Of a DNA stretch of 64,000 bases, positions 10,318 to 20,253 are shown piece after piece (position 1 is the first letter of the stretch; each line of letters begins with the position of its first letter). The DNA is from Fistulifera solaris (Eukaryota; Bacillariophyta; Bacillariophyceae; Naviculales; Stauroneidaceae): assembly GCA_030295235.1 (NCBI GenBank), contig AP026127.1:622501-686500 (forward strand), written 5' to 3'. The position numbers and the translations under genes are program-made. The notes below the pieces were generated by a model. It had not been told where the DNA came from and made no database searches. It saw nothing but the letters and a program-made list of their open reading frames with translations.

Positions 10318-11816
10318 CTATGAGATTGTGAGGAGATATTCTTCCAGCGATTCCGCCTCGGCAGCTTCTCGCAACTTCTTGAGGCATTGTTTCGCCAGCT
10401 GGTTAACTCGAGTGTAGCTAAGACCCATCGCGTCAGCGCACTCATGCAAAGTACGAGCTCGCCCGTCGGTCAAGCCATATCGCAACCTCATCAATCGACC
10501 TTCCCGCACGTCCAAGTTCCGAGCCATGGCCGCTAATATGTCGGCGTGCATTTGGGTCCGATCGGCCAGGTCTTGTTCTTCAATCGAATGTCGTGATTCT
10601 ACCGTCTCTTCGGGACCATTGTCAGCGCCGCTTCGAGATTGTCCCTTCATCTTGTGGTCGAGAGAGAAGACGCGTTTCGCTTGCTTCATTTTGCGTTGGG
10701 TGGATAAGATCTCCGCCACCGTAAGGCCAGTTTGCGCGGCAATCTCCTCGACGGGAACACAAATGTCGAGTGAACTCCTTTGCTCATTTGATGTGTCGGA
10801 CATGGCGAGAATATCTTTTGGGCTTTCAGAATCTTGCTCCACTTATTCTTTTCGCGAAGAGGTAAGCGAACAATTTCACAGTCAGGGACGTGGCTATTCG
10901 ATAAGGTACCCTTTATCCAAACCACCGCGTAGGTAGAAAAGCGTAGTCCCCTCTCAGGATCAAACAACTCGGCTGCTCGTAGCAAACCAAGACTGCCCTC
11001 TTGCACCAGTTCCTGCTTTGTAACACCCGTTCGCGCGTATCGACTCGACCACAGCTGGTTCACCACCGCATGAACAAGACCAAGATTGGCTACCACTAAA
11101 TCATGCTTCGCTCGTCGGTACGTAGCCACCTGTCGACGCAGTTCCTTCGATGTCAAACCGGCCAAGTCTGCCCATTCTTTGTGTGTAAGCTCCTTCCCTC
11201 TTTCGAGCGCATCAGTGCGGATCTTATATAAAGCCGCTCCTTCTTTGATTGTGCGAGCCAGGGCAATTTCTTCTTCAGGGGTAACTCTTTTGTTTTTCGC
11301 GAAAAGAAGATCGTTCCTTTTCGTTTTGTTTGCGCTGGAATTACTCTTTTGGCGTCTCGTCTGCAAGGCTTGCACTGCTTTTTGCGGCAACTGTTCGGTG
11401 ATCGAAATCATGGCAATTTTTTCCATCGTAGACTCTCCATGTTTCTCTAAAAATTCATCCGGGCCTTTATCAATCAATGTCTGTACATCGGAAGGCAGAA
11501 TTTCTGATCCAGTCGATTTCACGAGCTGCTGAAAACCAGGAACCGATGCTTCTACAAATAGCTCGTCATTCTCTTCGACTTGCATCGAGTCGTACATCTC
11601 GTCAAAAGCATAGTAACTTTTTGCGACATCGAAAGTGATATCTTCTGTGGATGATTTGGTCTCATGGCCTTCCACAACTTGCAAAGAGGCATAACGTGAC
11701 GCCGAGATGGGTCTCCTCGACGCGATTCGAGGTTGCAAAGACGTAACGCAAGGAGCGGTAAGCGCCACTGCAAGAATTGCCAGCGATGCTCTACTTCGCT
11801 TTCGTTGTTGATTCAT
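10318..11816 (-). CDS. plastid RNA polymerase sigma-70 factor (sigma 2), one frame shift
   Basis: Read from the ATG at 11816. The leader SLAILAVALTAPCVTSLQP is a signal peptide ending in a TSLQP box followed by Arg/Ser-rich residues, so plastid targeting is likely. A long N-terminal extension precedes regions 1.2-2 (VVANLGLVHAVVNQLW, KQELVQEGSLGLLRAAELFDPER, LRFSTYAVVWIKGTL) and region 3 (IVRLPLREKNKWSKILKAQK). Region 3.1 (PVEEIAAQTGLTVAEIL) and region 4 (MRLRYGLTDGRARTLHECADAM, LSYTRVNQLAKQCLKKLREAAE) continue in another frame. The switch lies in the segment that is open in both frames; the CCCAAAA stretch near 10825-10840 (minus strand), with one base missing, gives the smoothest junction. 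With that base the length is ~499 aa. A 65-nt intron with a weak donor is possible but would remove the conserved SKILKAQK segment. Confidence 0.8.
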
Positions 11817-13822
11817 TGTTATTGTCAAATAATATTATTCGGTGCGTTGGCTCGGTCTTTCTCAAACTATGACCGTAACAAAGCAATCGGTGATTGTAAT
11901 GTAATCTCTGCTTGCTCAGCGTTTTCCAGCGTTGTTGTCCTTTTGGCTTGCTCAGCGGGAAAGTTTGCCAGCGATGGCCTTTTCGCGGCTTGCGATTATG
12001 CGTCATCCAACATGCTGGCGTTGCGAGAAAAAAGCGAACCGCGAGGGAGTGACTCATTATGTTAGCCACTGTCCATCAATCTGTACGATTTGCCTTCTGC
12101 TTTCAAAAGATCGGAGTTTCAAGTAGCCAATCAGCTACTTTGACGCGCTGACTCAAACGTGAAGTGTCGACCAAAATGTACGCTGCCATGTACTTTCTTG
12201 ACCGCAGACGTCAGACGAATGACGAAGAATGCCTACGCAGCGAACTCTAACCTTAGCGCATGAAAACGATTTTGACACACGTTCAAACAGGGTTTCATGC
12301 GCACCCATCATAGCCTTCCTTCAGTCAAATCGCACTTTAACTCATGAAGATTGATGAAAGGGCTCATTCAATAAAAGAGTATTTGTTTTTGCAACATAAG
12401 CAGTTAGACCATCATTCATGTACAAAATATACTGGATCCTACGTGTATCCCGGGAAATATTTTTGGGTCATTTAGTCACGAGTTTCAAGGAGGGTCCCGT
12501 CTGTCCGTGCGTCCACCTACGACATCGGTTAGTCGCTCTGCGACAGGGGATGCCGTTTCATTACCGGTCCGAGATGTCCCCTACATTATAAATGTAGTGT
12601 TGATGTCATGCCACTTTCTGCCCTTACTGTGATCATAGGTCAAATTTCTGCCCAAAAATGCAAGGGGATTGCCCATGAAATTTTTTTCTTCGCAGTTTTG
12701 CAGCATCTCTATCGACAACTGGTCATGTGTTTGAAAGGTTTTTTTTTCGTTCTAGCTAATGCCATCATTAATATCATCATCCGTGATATTTGACCTCGTC
12801 TGGTCTAGTAACGGCACATGAACTGCGTGACGCTGTGACGAAGCGCTTCGAAAAGGGACCCTGAGGTCGTCGTCATGAGTCATGAGGGCCTTATTGCTAC
12901 AATCATCTCAGTTTTTTCCGATGTGTAGAATAATTTGAGTAGTCATGGACATCCCAAGAGGTCCTGTCGATTCTGCCTATACCAGGTGGCGGGTAGCTTT
13001 TACTTCCGACCGAGCCAATCAGAATGTAACTGCAAGTCGTCAACAATAACGACTGATAAGCGCCCGCACTCCTTTCATAGGTTGTAAGTTTCCATTGACT
13101 ACGTGTCAGGTTCTACGTGAATGTATCAACGGACGGGTATGGGTGTCTACTTCCTCGGTCATCTCGTCTGGAATCATGGATAATTATCTCCGTTTGGCGC
13201 AACGTTTATGCAAAATATACGGGCTAGATGCTTGCGGCTTTGTTCTTCTGCACTGAGTGCCGTTGTTTGTTTTGTGTCGACATAGTAAGAAAATGTTGCT
13301 TGTCCAAATGTTTCTCTAGGATTTTCGTTCCCTACGGGTTTGCCTTTTCATGCATTTATGCATACATGCCTCTGCTAATTCGACTGTCACAAGGTTAAGG
13401 ACAGTTAGAGTCTACTCCGTACTAAAGAAACTCAGCGCGGTTCACGGACCAATTTTACACGAGAAATTCTTGGTAATGCAGAAAATAAATACTCTGGAGA
13501 ACGACTACTTATCGCTTGCTTGCTGTAACGCTTTTAAACCATAAGAGACCGTAACTTCTCATTTATTCAAGCTTTTTTGGCAACACATCGTGCCGCATGG
13601 TCGCGGGGGATGTATCAGCCAATGACTCGGCGTGTGTTGCCTTCGACCTAAATAGCCGAGAATGGAAGTCGACTTGTTGTGACTTGTGCGTTTGATGACG
13701 CGGACCACAAAAGCAGACACGAAAGAAACGGGGGCTGTGTCCCTGTAGGATTGTAAACACACCAGCCCTTGCAGCTCAACCTTTCTATAGGAACTACTGA
13801 TCTCAATGGTACAAACTAAATC
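11817..13822. other. gene-poor stretch, 2.0 kb
   Basis: There is no frame with family character on either strand; the short frames at 12608 and 13350 are unsupported. The stretch contains a diverged dispersed repeat (12467-12697, paired with 44488-44705), a GACGTC site near 12207 and AT-rich unique DNA. Confidence 0.5.
12467..12697. repeat. dispersed repeat copy A (partner at 44488-44705)
   Basis: It shares in the same order with the 44.5-kb copy: GTCACGAGT, the identical 16-mer GTCTGTCCGTGCGTCC, CTGCGACA, and CCAAAAATGCAAGGG followed by a GC/CA step and a T-run. Spacing is nearly conserved (about 230 versus 215 bp) and the rest has diverged. It has no coding capacity, so it is probably an old non-autonomous element or structured non-coding relic. 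Confidence 0.6.
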
Positions 13823-15883
13823 TTACAACTCGATTCTCGATCCGATTGGGATTTCGTGAAAAGCACCTTCCGACTGCGGTTGAATACCGAAAACCCTGCA
13901 AAAGAAATAGTATTCACTGCTCAACGCATGACTGACGTTTTCTGGTTTGCGAAAGCCGTGCTGCTCGCCTTTGTAAATGACAAGAGTAGTCGGCAAATTT
14001 TTCGTCGACAACGCCTCAAACATTTGTTCCGCCTGGTTTGGTGGAACAACCTTATCTTCACCTCCTTGCAAAAGAATAACTGGACAAGTCAGATTATCAA
14101 CGAAGTTGATAGGACATCGCTCATCATATACATGCTTCATTTCTGGATATGGGCCGATAAGACCGTCCAAGTATCGGCTTTCAAATTTGTGAGTTTCTTG
14201 TGCAAGAGCATTGAGATCTCCTATGCCGTAAAGCGAAGCCCCAGCTCGAAAGGTATCCCGAAACACAAGAGCAGCCAGCGTCGAATAACCGCCAGCACTA
14301 CTGCCATCGATGCAGAGCCAGTCCTCCCTTGCAAGCCCTTTCGAAACGCAGTACTTCGCTCCATTGCAAGCATCATCAATGTCCAGTATTCCCCAGTTAC
14401 CTCGCAAGCTCTTTTGGTACGCTCTGCCGTACCCCGTGGAGCCACCGTAGTCGACATCCAAAACAGCGAATCCCCGAGTGGTCCAGTATTGAATATCAAG
14501 GCGGAAGGTCGTAGATGTTCGCGCGGTTGGTCCACCGTGTGCTTTGACCAGCAGAGGCGGTTTTGCTTCCGGCGAAGAGAGACTAGGAGGATAGTAATGT
14601 CCGTACGCATACCCGAGTCCATTGCAGCTCGACGGAGACGGGAATTTGATGTGTTTCGGAGTCGACATTGCGGTTTTCAGATGCGTCCACACGTCCGCAT
14701 CAAACAAATCAGAAGCGGGATCGAACACTGGGACTGCCACGGAATCATCGACACCGGGAGTCTTCCACACCCACACTGCCGGAGGCGCGGATGTGGAGCC
14801 TCCAAAGAAATACAGAGCTTGTTCGCTATCGGAGTAAGCCAGTGACGAGATCGAATGAGGAGGAAGACACGACCGTCCATATTCGCGTACAGAACCCGAC
14901 ATGAGATCGATGAAGACGAGTCTTGATCCTGACGAATCGTCATTTCCCGAGTCCGGCGGTGGGGCATAATTTGCAACCAGCATGCGCTTGTCGCCCATGA
15001 AAACGAAATTGTGACAACCAAGCATCCAGCCACATTTTGCTTCTGAGAAATCGGCATCAATTGGATACAAACACTTCAAGCCGTTTGTATTGGCTTCCCA
15101 TTTGTAAATGTTATACCACCCTGACTGGTTGTAAAGAAAGAATAGTTTTCCTTGAAACCATGCAGGGGAATAAACACCAAAGCTGTCGTTGTGACAGGTG
15201 GAAGTGACAGGTTGAGCATCAGGAACTTGATCGCTCGTGGAGGGATCGATGCTTTCCTTTGTAACATATAGAACACTGTGATCCCAAGGCATGTTCGGAT
15301 GGTCCCACGCAACAAAAGCCAAGCGTTGCGACGAATCGTCCCAACAGGGAGACGAATAGAAATCCTTCCCGCAAGCAAGCGTACGATACTTTGCCGTCCC
15401 ATCCAGAGCGACGGCTACAATTGAGTTTTGAACGTTGGTGGGGTCGGAATGATCCTCCATCACGGCCAGCAAGAACACGTCGATCGCACCTTCGACAACT
15501 TTAAAATCGGCCAATCGACATGCTGACTTCGTAGCAGCTGCTGGAAATATTTGCACCGCTTCTTTTTCTTTCGATAACCAGTAAACAACATGACTGGGAA
15601 AATCCGTAAAGATCACTCCGTCTCCATGCGGCCCGACGCAGAATGCCCCACCGCCGTATTCGTGTACCGCCGACCGGACATTGTAGAGTTTCGGATCAAC
15701 GAGAGTCACTGCTCCCGCAGCTGTCACATGTTGGATGGCCGTCTTTCCTTGGCTTTCTGGATCGTTACACGAAACATAAACACCGACGGTGGGCGCCGCC
15801 ATCATTTCCGCGAGCGAAGACGCCTTGGCTTTGCCCACCATATCCGCGGAGATCGGCGAAATGTCGTCCGTTAAAGATATCAT
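13823..15883 (-). CDS. S9 (prolyl oligopeptidase-family) serine peptidase
   Basis: A 686-aa protein without introns from the ATG at 15883. The N-terminal two thirds match the beta-propeller of S9 peptidases (for example RLVFIDLMSGSVREYG, SISSLAYSDSEQALYFFGG). The C-terminal alpha/beta-hydrolase domain carries the full triad: Ser529 in GSSAGG, Asp610 in GGEDKVVPP and His642 in GEQHGFR. GSTGYGRAYQKSLRGNWG and VDYGG upstream are typical of the S9C acylaminoacyl-peptidase/DPP-like group. It should cleave short peptides or remove N-terminal (acyl)amino acids. There is no signal peptide, so it is probably cytosolic. Its promoter region is shared, head to head, with the 81-aa gene at 16634 and is full of short inverted repeats. 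Confidence 0.9.
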   Translation of the reverse strand: MISLTDDISPISADMVGKAKASSLAEMMAAPTVGVYVSCNDPESQGKTAIQHVTAAGAVTLVDPKLYNVRSAVHEYGGGAFCVGPHGDGVIFTDFPSHVVYWLSKEKEAVQIFPAAATKSACRLADFKVVEGAIDVFLLAVMEDHSDPTNVQNSIVAVALDGTAKYRTLACGKDFYSSPCWDDSSQRLAFVAWDHPNMPWDHSVLYVTKESIDPSTSDQVPDAQPVTSTCHNDSFGVYSPAWFQGKLFFLYNQSGWYNIYKWEANTNGLKCLYPIDADFSEAKCGWMLGCHNFVFMGDKRMLVANYAPPPDSGNDDSSGSRLVFIDLMSGSVREYGRSCLPPHSISSLAYSDSEQALYFFGGSTSAPPAVWVWKTPGVDDSVAVPVFDPASDLFDADVWTHLKTAMSTPKHIKFPSPSSCNGLGYAYGHYYPPSLSSPEAKPPLLVKAHGGPTARTSTTFRLDIQYWTTRGFAVLDVDYGGSTGYGRAYQKSLRGNWGILDIDDACNGAKYCVSKGLAREDWLCIDGSSAGGYSTLAALVFRDTFRAGASLYGIGDLNALAQETHKFESRYLDGLIGPYPEMKHVYDERCPINFVDNLTCPVILLQGGEDKVVPPNQAEQMFEALSTKNLPTTLVIYKGEQHGFRKPENVSHALSSEYYFFCRVFGIQPQSEGAFHEIPIGSRIEL

Positions 15884-16026
15884 GTTGTTATGAGCTTCCT
15901 GATTGATTCAAATTTCGATGTGCTTTCAGCTATCACCTTTCTTTTTATGATGGGCTTGTTATTTCGACATGACTGCCGTCGTCGCGGCAATATAAGAAAC
16001 GCGCACACTCTAATAATAATTGTTCG

Positions 16027-16497
16027 TGACTGAAATCCAGTCATGGTAAAGGTCCAAGACGTCGGTTCGCAAATATTTGCGACGTGACTAGCGATTTGCG
16101 TCTTGAAAATGGTGCAAGAGATATTTGTATTAGTATTAAGGCCTGTTGGATCACAATATTAGCAGGTTAGACGGTAGACGGAAGCCAGTGGTCATTTACG
16201 GACTTGGGGCAACTTCGATTCATGACTGAAATGCAGTCGTGGCGCCTGTAAACCAACACTTTGGACTTATAGTCAATAGAGAAGCGGACTATGTCAAATG
16301 CTTTCCGACGTTAATAAATCGTGGCGTGTACAAATGCTGTAAGAGGAACTTCTTGTTGACTACAAATCCAGTAGATGGGATCAAGACGGGAACAAAGTAA
16401 GTGCGGATACGGTTGATGACATGACCCTCTTGACTACAAGATCTATGTAGTCTTGGTTTCGTAGAATCAACACTTTCGTCTTATAGTCAAGTACCAG
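16027..16497. repeat. cluster of hairpin-forming repeated motifs in a bidirectional promoter
   Basis: Related units: TGACTG-AAATC-CAGTCA at 16027-16043; CATGACTGAAATGCAGTCGTGG at 16221-16242; GACTACAAATCCAGTAGATGG near 16358; and GACTACA-AGATCTA-TGTAGTC at 16432-16452. Two of them are followed ~15-20 bp later by AACACTTT.G.CTTATAGTCAA (near 16256 and 16469). A 14-bp palindrome, CGCAAATATTTGCG, lies near 16068-16081. Confidence 0.6.
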
Positions 16498-16633
16498 ATA
16501 CCGAGAAAAGGAGCGGTGCACAAAAATAATCAACAAAACTGTCTTCGCAGTTCATCGAAAAGCAACTGCTGCCATCTTTTCAAAAACTATCCTAAAATAA
16601 CTCCATTTCAACGTTCAAGTACTAGTTCAAAGC

Positions 16634-16879
16634 ATGTCTTCAACACCCGAAAATAGCAAAAACGCCAGTGGGCATCTGTCTTTGCTGGACGATAGTCCGC
16701 TGAAGGAAAAGCAGTCCCGCACGCTGTGCGAAGAGCAGTGTAATCCAATGCTGGAGCGAGCCAGCAAGTGGATGGCGCAACTGGAATCCATTCGTGACGA
16801 CTATGCGCTCTTGAAAGTCAAAAACGCTATTCTCTTGGACCGTCTTGTCATGGCCGGAGAAGACATTGATGAGAATTGA
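16634..16879 (+). CDS. small coiled-coil protein, unknown
   Basis: An 81-aa frame from an ATG at 16634 with upstream AT-rich leader and a clean TGA. The N-terminal third is polar and Ser-rich. Residues ~35-80 form a predicted amphipathic helix (CNPMLERASKWMAQLESIRD, then DYALLKVKNAILLDRLVMAG). Regular spacing of Leu/Ile/Met suggests a real coiled-coil subunit rather than a chance frame. I do not recognise the family. It is divergent to the S9 peptidase with a 750-bp shared intergenic region. The opposite-strand frame over the same bases lacks any feature. Confidence 0.55.
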   Translation: MSSTPENSKNASGHLSLLDDSPLKEKQSRTLCEEQCNPMLERASKWMAQLESIRDDYALLKVKNAILLDRLVMAGEDIDEN

Positions 16880-16998
16880 GCGGACATGCATCGTGTCATT
16901 CGATGACACGAAAGCACCTCTAGAGCTGCTGATGGATTGCAATATATATTTAGTAGAGTACGAGAAATTATATCATTGATTATGCATTATGCGCGTTT

Positions 16999-18195
16999 TT
17001 AAGTGGTTGCCTGCGTTCTTACTTTGACTGTAGGTGCGTTCAATCGTCGGGCTACGCCATTGACATGTAAAAAACCAAGAACGGCTACGACTCGTCCGGG
17101 TCGTTCGCCTTGCGCTCTTGTCATGGCAATTTGACACGCGGATCGAACGCCTGCCGCCAGCTGATCATCGCGATCCGACAAAATGATTTGCGTTGCCGGT
17201 AAAGCTACCGAAAGATATACGGCAAAGAGAAATGCCACGTTGGCGATGACAGGAAACAAAAGGGCTGGCTCAAGAAAAGAAGAGAATATATCCACCGGAG
17301 ACAGATCATTCACAATAGCAACTCTCTCAATTTCTGGGGGCTCACTCAACAATCTCTCTAAGAAATAACCCAAAGCCACATTGATCGACTCCAACATGAT
17401 GAGCGGAGGAAGAAACAGCCGTACTAAATCGCGAACAGCTGCTTCGTTTCTGGTCAGGAAGCGCGGAAGAGTGACGTACTGATTCATGTTTGCGTCACCG
17501 AGAAGGGCTGTGGTGAGTGAAACCGATTGTGTGGCGAAAAGCGATTGATCCCAATTCTTTACATCGATAAGATTTTTCCATAGTGATACAGATGTTTTGG
17601 GAAGATTCCCAAGTCGATTTAAAATATCATCAACATCTTGATCGGCAAGAACGATATCTGAGTTGTCTGAAGCTAGGCGAAGCGCGGTAGTAAATTCTAA
17701 ACCAGGCTCGAGCCCTGAAAGAGCGGATTGTAGGCCCCCAACACCTCCCAAAACGGCTGCGGCCGCTGCGGTAGATAGACCGCGCTTTTTGACCGTCTGG
17801 GTGACCATCGATGAGAACCGCTCGATCCACGGTTGAGGTCGCGTTAGTTCTTTATTTGACCCCATTTCACCGCGCTTTAAATCGGCAAATCGATTCGCAC
17901 AGAGTTCTAACACTACGGCGTCGGTACGCTCTGACAGAGCCAGTTCAACATCTCTTGCAGAACTCTGTGACCCATGAAAGCACCCAACAAGAATGACTTG
18001 ACATCTCGTGGTCGGTTCGATTAGTTCAACGTTACTGCCTCGTGAGGATTGAAGGCGAATTGCTGAGCAGGCATTGATTCTTTGCGCTCCACCCAAAACA
18101 CTGCGCGCATACTTTCCGGTAATTCCGGGCCGATTTGTCCAACTGGAGACAGTGCGAAATAATAATAGATAGCAACAAAACCGATCGATCTTCAT
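16999..18195 (-). CDS. TraB-domain membrane protein
   Basis: The open frame extends to 18360, but the ATG at 18195 gives a signal-like leader (FCCYLLLFRTVSSWTNRPG), so I take that start (398 aa). The TraB/PrgY signatures are present: VILVGCFHGSQSSARDVEL (first strand with the G..H box), AVVLELCANRFADL (E..R), and near the C-terminus VVAVLGFLHVNGVARRL (second H-x-x-G box). Two to three hydrophobic segments occur in the C-terminal half (PPLIMLESINVALGYFL, FPVIANVAFLFAVYLSVALP). Eukaryotic TraB proteins are organelle-membrane proteins, and animal TRABD2 members are Wnt-cleaving metalloproteases. The leader, with an aromatic residue after Ser-Ser, hints at plastid import here. Confidence 0.75.
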   Translation of the reverse strand: MKIDRFCCYLLLFRTVSSWTNRPGITGKYARSVLGGAQRINACSAIRLQSSRGSNVELIEPTTRCQVILVGCFHGSQSSARDVELALSERTDAVVLELCANRFADLKRGEMGSNKELTRPQPWIERFSSMVTQTVKKRGLSTAAAAAVLGGVGGLQSALSGLEPGLEFTTALRLASDNSDIVLADQDVDDILNRLGNLPKTSVSLWKNLIDVKNWDQSLFATQSVSLTTALLGDANMNQYVTLPRFLTRNEAAVRDLVRLFLPPLIMLESINVALGYFLERLLSEPPEIERVAIVNDLSPVDIFSSFLEPALLFPVIANVAFLFAVYLSVALPATQIILSDRDDQLAAGVRSACQIAMTRAQGERPGRVVAVLGFLHVNGVARRLNAPTVKVRTQATT

Positions 18196-18582
18196 TTTCT
18201 CATTGTTGTTATTTCTTTTCATAAACAAATAATAATGGTGGCAAGAATGAGCTCGAAATCCGGCGAATTTCGTTTTTTGTTTTCGCTTCAACTTCTTCCA
18301 TTTCATCAGGTCGCAGCGGGACAAGAAAAGGTCGTTGCCGTGGAATCCGGTATTCCTCATCTACATTTAACTACTATAGTCGTTGAATCTTGTGACGGCA
18401 TTTGGTGTTCTCTGAATTTGGCCACAAAAACGTTTTTCCGTCACAATTTCATTGCCGTTTTTTGGCTGGTGTGATGACGAAGAACAATCACATAGTCTTG
18501 AAAGGAAATGACAATCTTTTGATACCATCATAAAAAATAACCAATCTCTTTTACAAGAGCAAGAAGAGACGTGCGATCGACC

Positions 18583-19479
18583 ATGCGCTTTACCGTATCT
18601 TTGCTTGCTCTTCTAGCGGCGCATCCTGTCGAATGGATTGCGTCTGGAAAGGTAAGGGGAGGCGGTGTGATGGAATTCGGTGGTCTGTTAGGACATGAAG
18701 ACAGAGGCCACCATCATGAAAACGAAAAAGTTGAAGATATTGGAGCAAAATCAACAAAAAAGAACGACGGTACAGATAAGGGCACTGGCAACGACTATGA
18801 AGAGTCGAGCGAGGACGACGACGCTTTGGTGGATGATGAAGTCCCTACCGACGACGATGGGGCTACAGATGATGATGGTGGAACTCCACCGGATGACGAT
18901 GATACGCCATCTCCACCAGATGGATTTCAGCTGAGAGATTTATTCTTTCCATGCGAGTTAATAGAATCTCAATTCGATCTCCCGGTTTCATGCGAGCTTG
19001 ATGTCGTCGATGCGCTCTTATCCGAAGGAAGTGTCGGGATTACGGTAGAAGTGAATGATCGAGTCTGTACGCCTGCAATTCTGAATCGAAATGCATGTGT
19101 CAGTCCTATTTATTCGGCTTACTTTGGTATCTTCAATCTTGCTATTTCTTCGAGAGTCGACTTCACCAATATTACCGTGGGAGAGTTTGCATTAGGAGAT
19201 GTTGGACTAGAACTTGAAGCGTGTGGTACTGACTCGGAAACTGACAACTTCTTTTGCAGCTGCGCGGCCAGCTTCAATGGAAATGCATGCACGTCTTGTG
19301 AAATATGTGGGTTTGGTAACGGCAACCCCATCACTGGGGTATCCTTTGACTGCACAAACCTTGTCCCTCTTCTCTCCAGTTTCAACTCGTGCCAAGAAGT
19401 CGCCGCAATACAATCTTTGCAGGCGGACAGAATTCCAGTTTCGGTTCCCAACTTTATCAAGGAATTGGAGTTCCGATAA
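18583..19479 (+). CDS. secreted acidic, cysteine-rich orphan protein
   Basis: The first true ATG is 18583 (298 aa). A signal peptide (MRFTVSLLALLAAHPVEWIAS) is followed by a His/Glu/Lys-rich segment and then a very acidic stalk rich in Asp, Thr and Pro (residues ~60-120; DDDGATDDDGGTPPDDDD). The C-terminal ~170 residues form a Cys-rich domain (about 13 Cys), including an EGF-like cluster FFCSCAASFNGNACTSCEIC. The mature protein is extracellular and the acidic region could bind calcium or silica-associated polyamines; that is inference. No known family was recognised. It resembles other diatom cell-wall or surface proteins in layout only. Confidence 0.7.
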   Translation: MRFTVSLLALLAAHPVEWIASGKVRGGGVMEFGGLLGHEDRGHHHENEKVEDIGAKSTKKNDGTDKGTGNDYEESSEDDDALVDDEVPTDDDGATDDDGGTPPDDDDTPSPPDGFQLRDLFFPCELIESQFDLPVSCELDVVDALLSEGSVGITVEVNDRVCTPAILNRNACVSPIYSAYFGIFNLAISSRVDFTNITVGEFALGDVGLELEACGTDSETDNFFCSCAASFNGNACTSCEICGFGNGNPITGVSFDCTNLVPLLSSFNSCQEVAAIQSLQADRIPVSVPNFIKELEFR

Positions 19480-20253
19480 GAAGATTGGCGATGTAACCTA
19501 CCACATGGATCCTCCGACGCTTCCTACTCAATGTTCCGCTGTACCAGGTACTAGCTGCTGTCAAACCGCCCTTGTCATTTAACTAATAGATTTTATTTTG
19601 CATATTTTGTTGTACATGCGCGAATCTCAGCACGGAAATGAGTCTAATCCTCTACGCTCTCCGTGAAAAAGGATTGTTTTGTACTACGTATATTGCAGTG
19701 GCACAACTTCAAGTCTAGAGAGCCAGATCAGAAATAGCCTGAGTAATCTAGCCTTAGCTTTTCAATTTTTAGTTTTGAGTCACTAACGTCACTTCAAGCT
19801 CAGAGGTTTGTACTTCCACCCTTTCTTCCAACTTCCAACCGATGCGGATGCAGAGACCGAGGAAGTGTAAAGAATACCATACCATCAATAAGTGGCACGA
19901 ACGACCGGCGTCCAAAGCGATACGTGTTCTTCTACACATTGCCCTACAAGTCATTTTTTACTTATGCTCATTGCGGAGTAATTTTTCATGTGGGCAATGC
20001 TGCACGCTGCCTGCACAGCTGCGCGCTTTGGTTGTGCACGCGTGCAGCTGTGGTTACTGGTTAGGTATGGTGTCGGAGAATAACGAAAAATGAGAACGCA
20101 AGACCGAATAGCAGTTTATTGCACAGTCCGAGGTCCGAGGATCCATTTCATAGACAATCGACCGCACAATCGACACCATCCTTCGCTTTCTTCCACATCA
20201 ATAAAGGAAACAACAGCACTGACTATCGAATCATCGTCGGAGTAAGCTGCGAA
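19480..20253. other. intergenic, ~770 bp
   Basis: Spacer before the first U-box gene. No conserved frame, tRNA or repeat is visible. There is a locally palindromic GC-rich patch of CAGCTGCGCG type near 20017-20050. Confidence 0.4.

Noticed and set aside
12608-12793. 61-codon frame MPLSALTVII...
   Set aside because: It overlaps the non-coding dispersed repeat and is AT-rich with no supporting feature.
13856-14845. 329-codon open frame on the plus strand
   Set aside because: It lies wholly antisense to the S9 peptidase hydrolase domain, has shadow composition and no motif.
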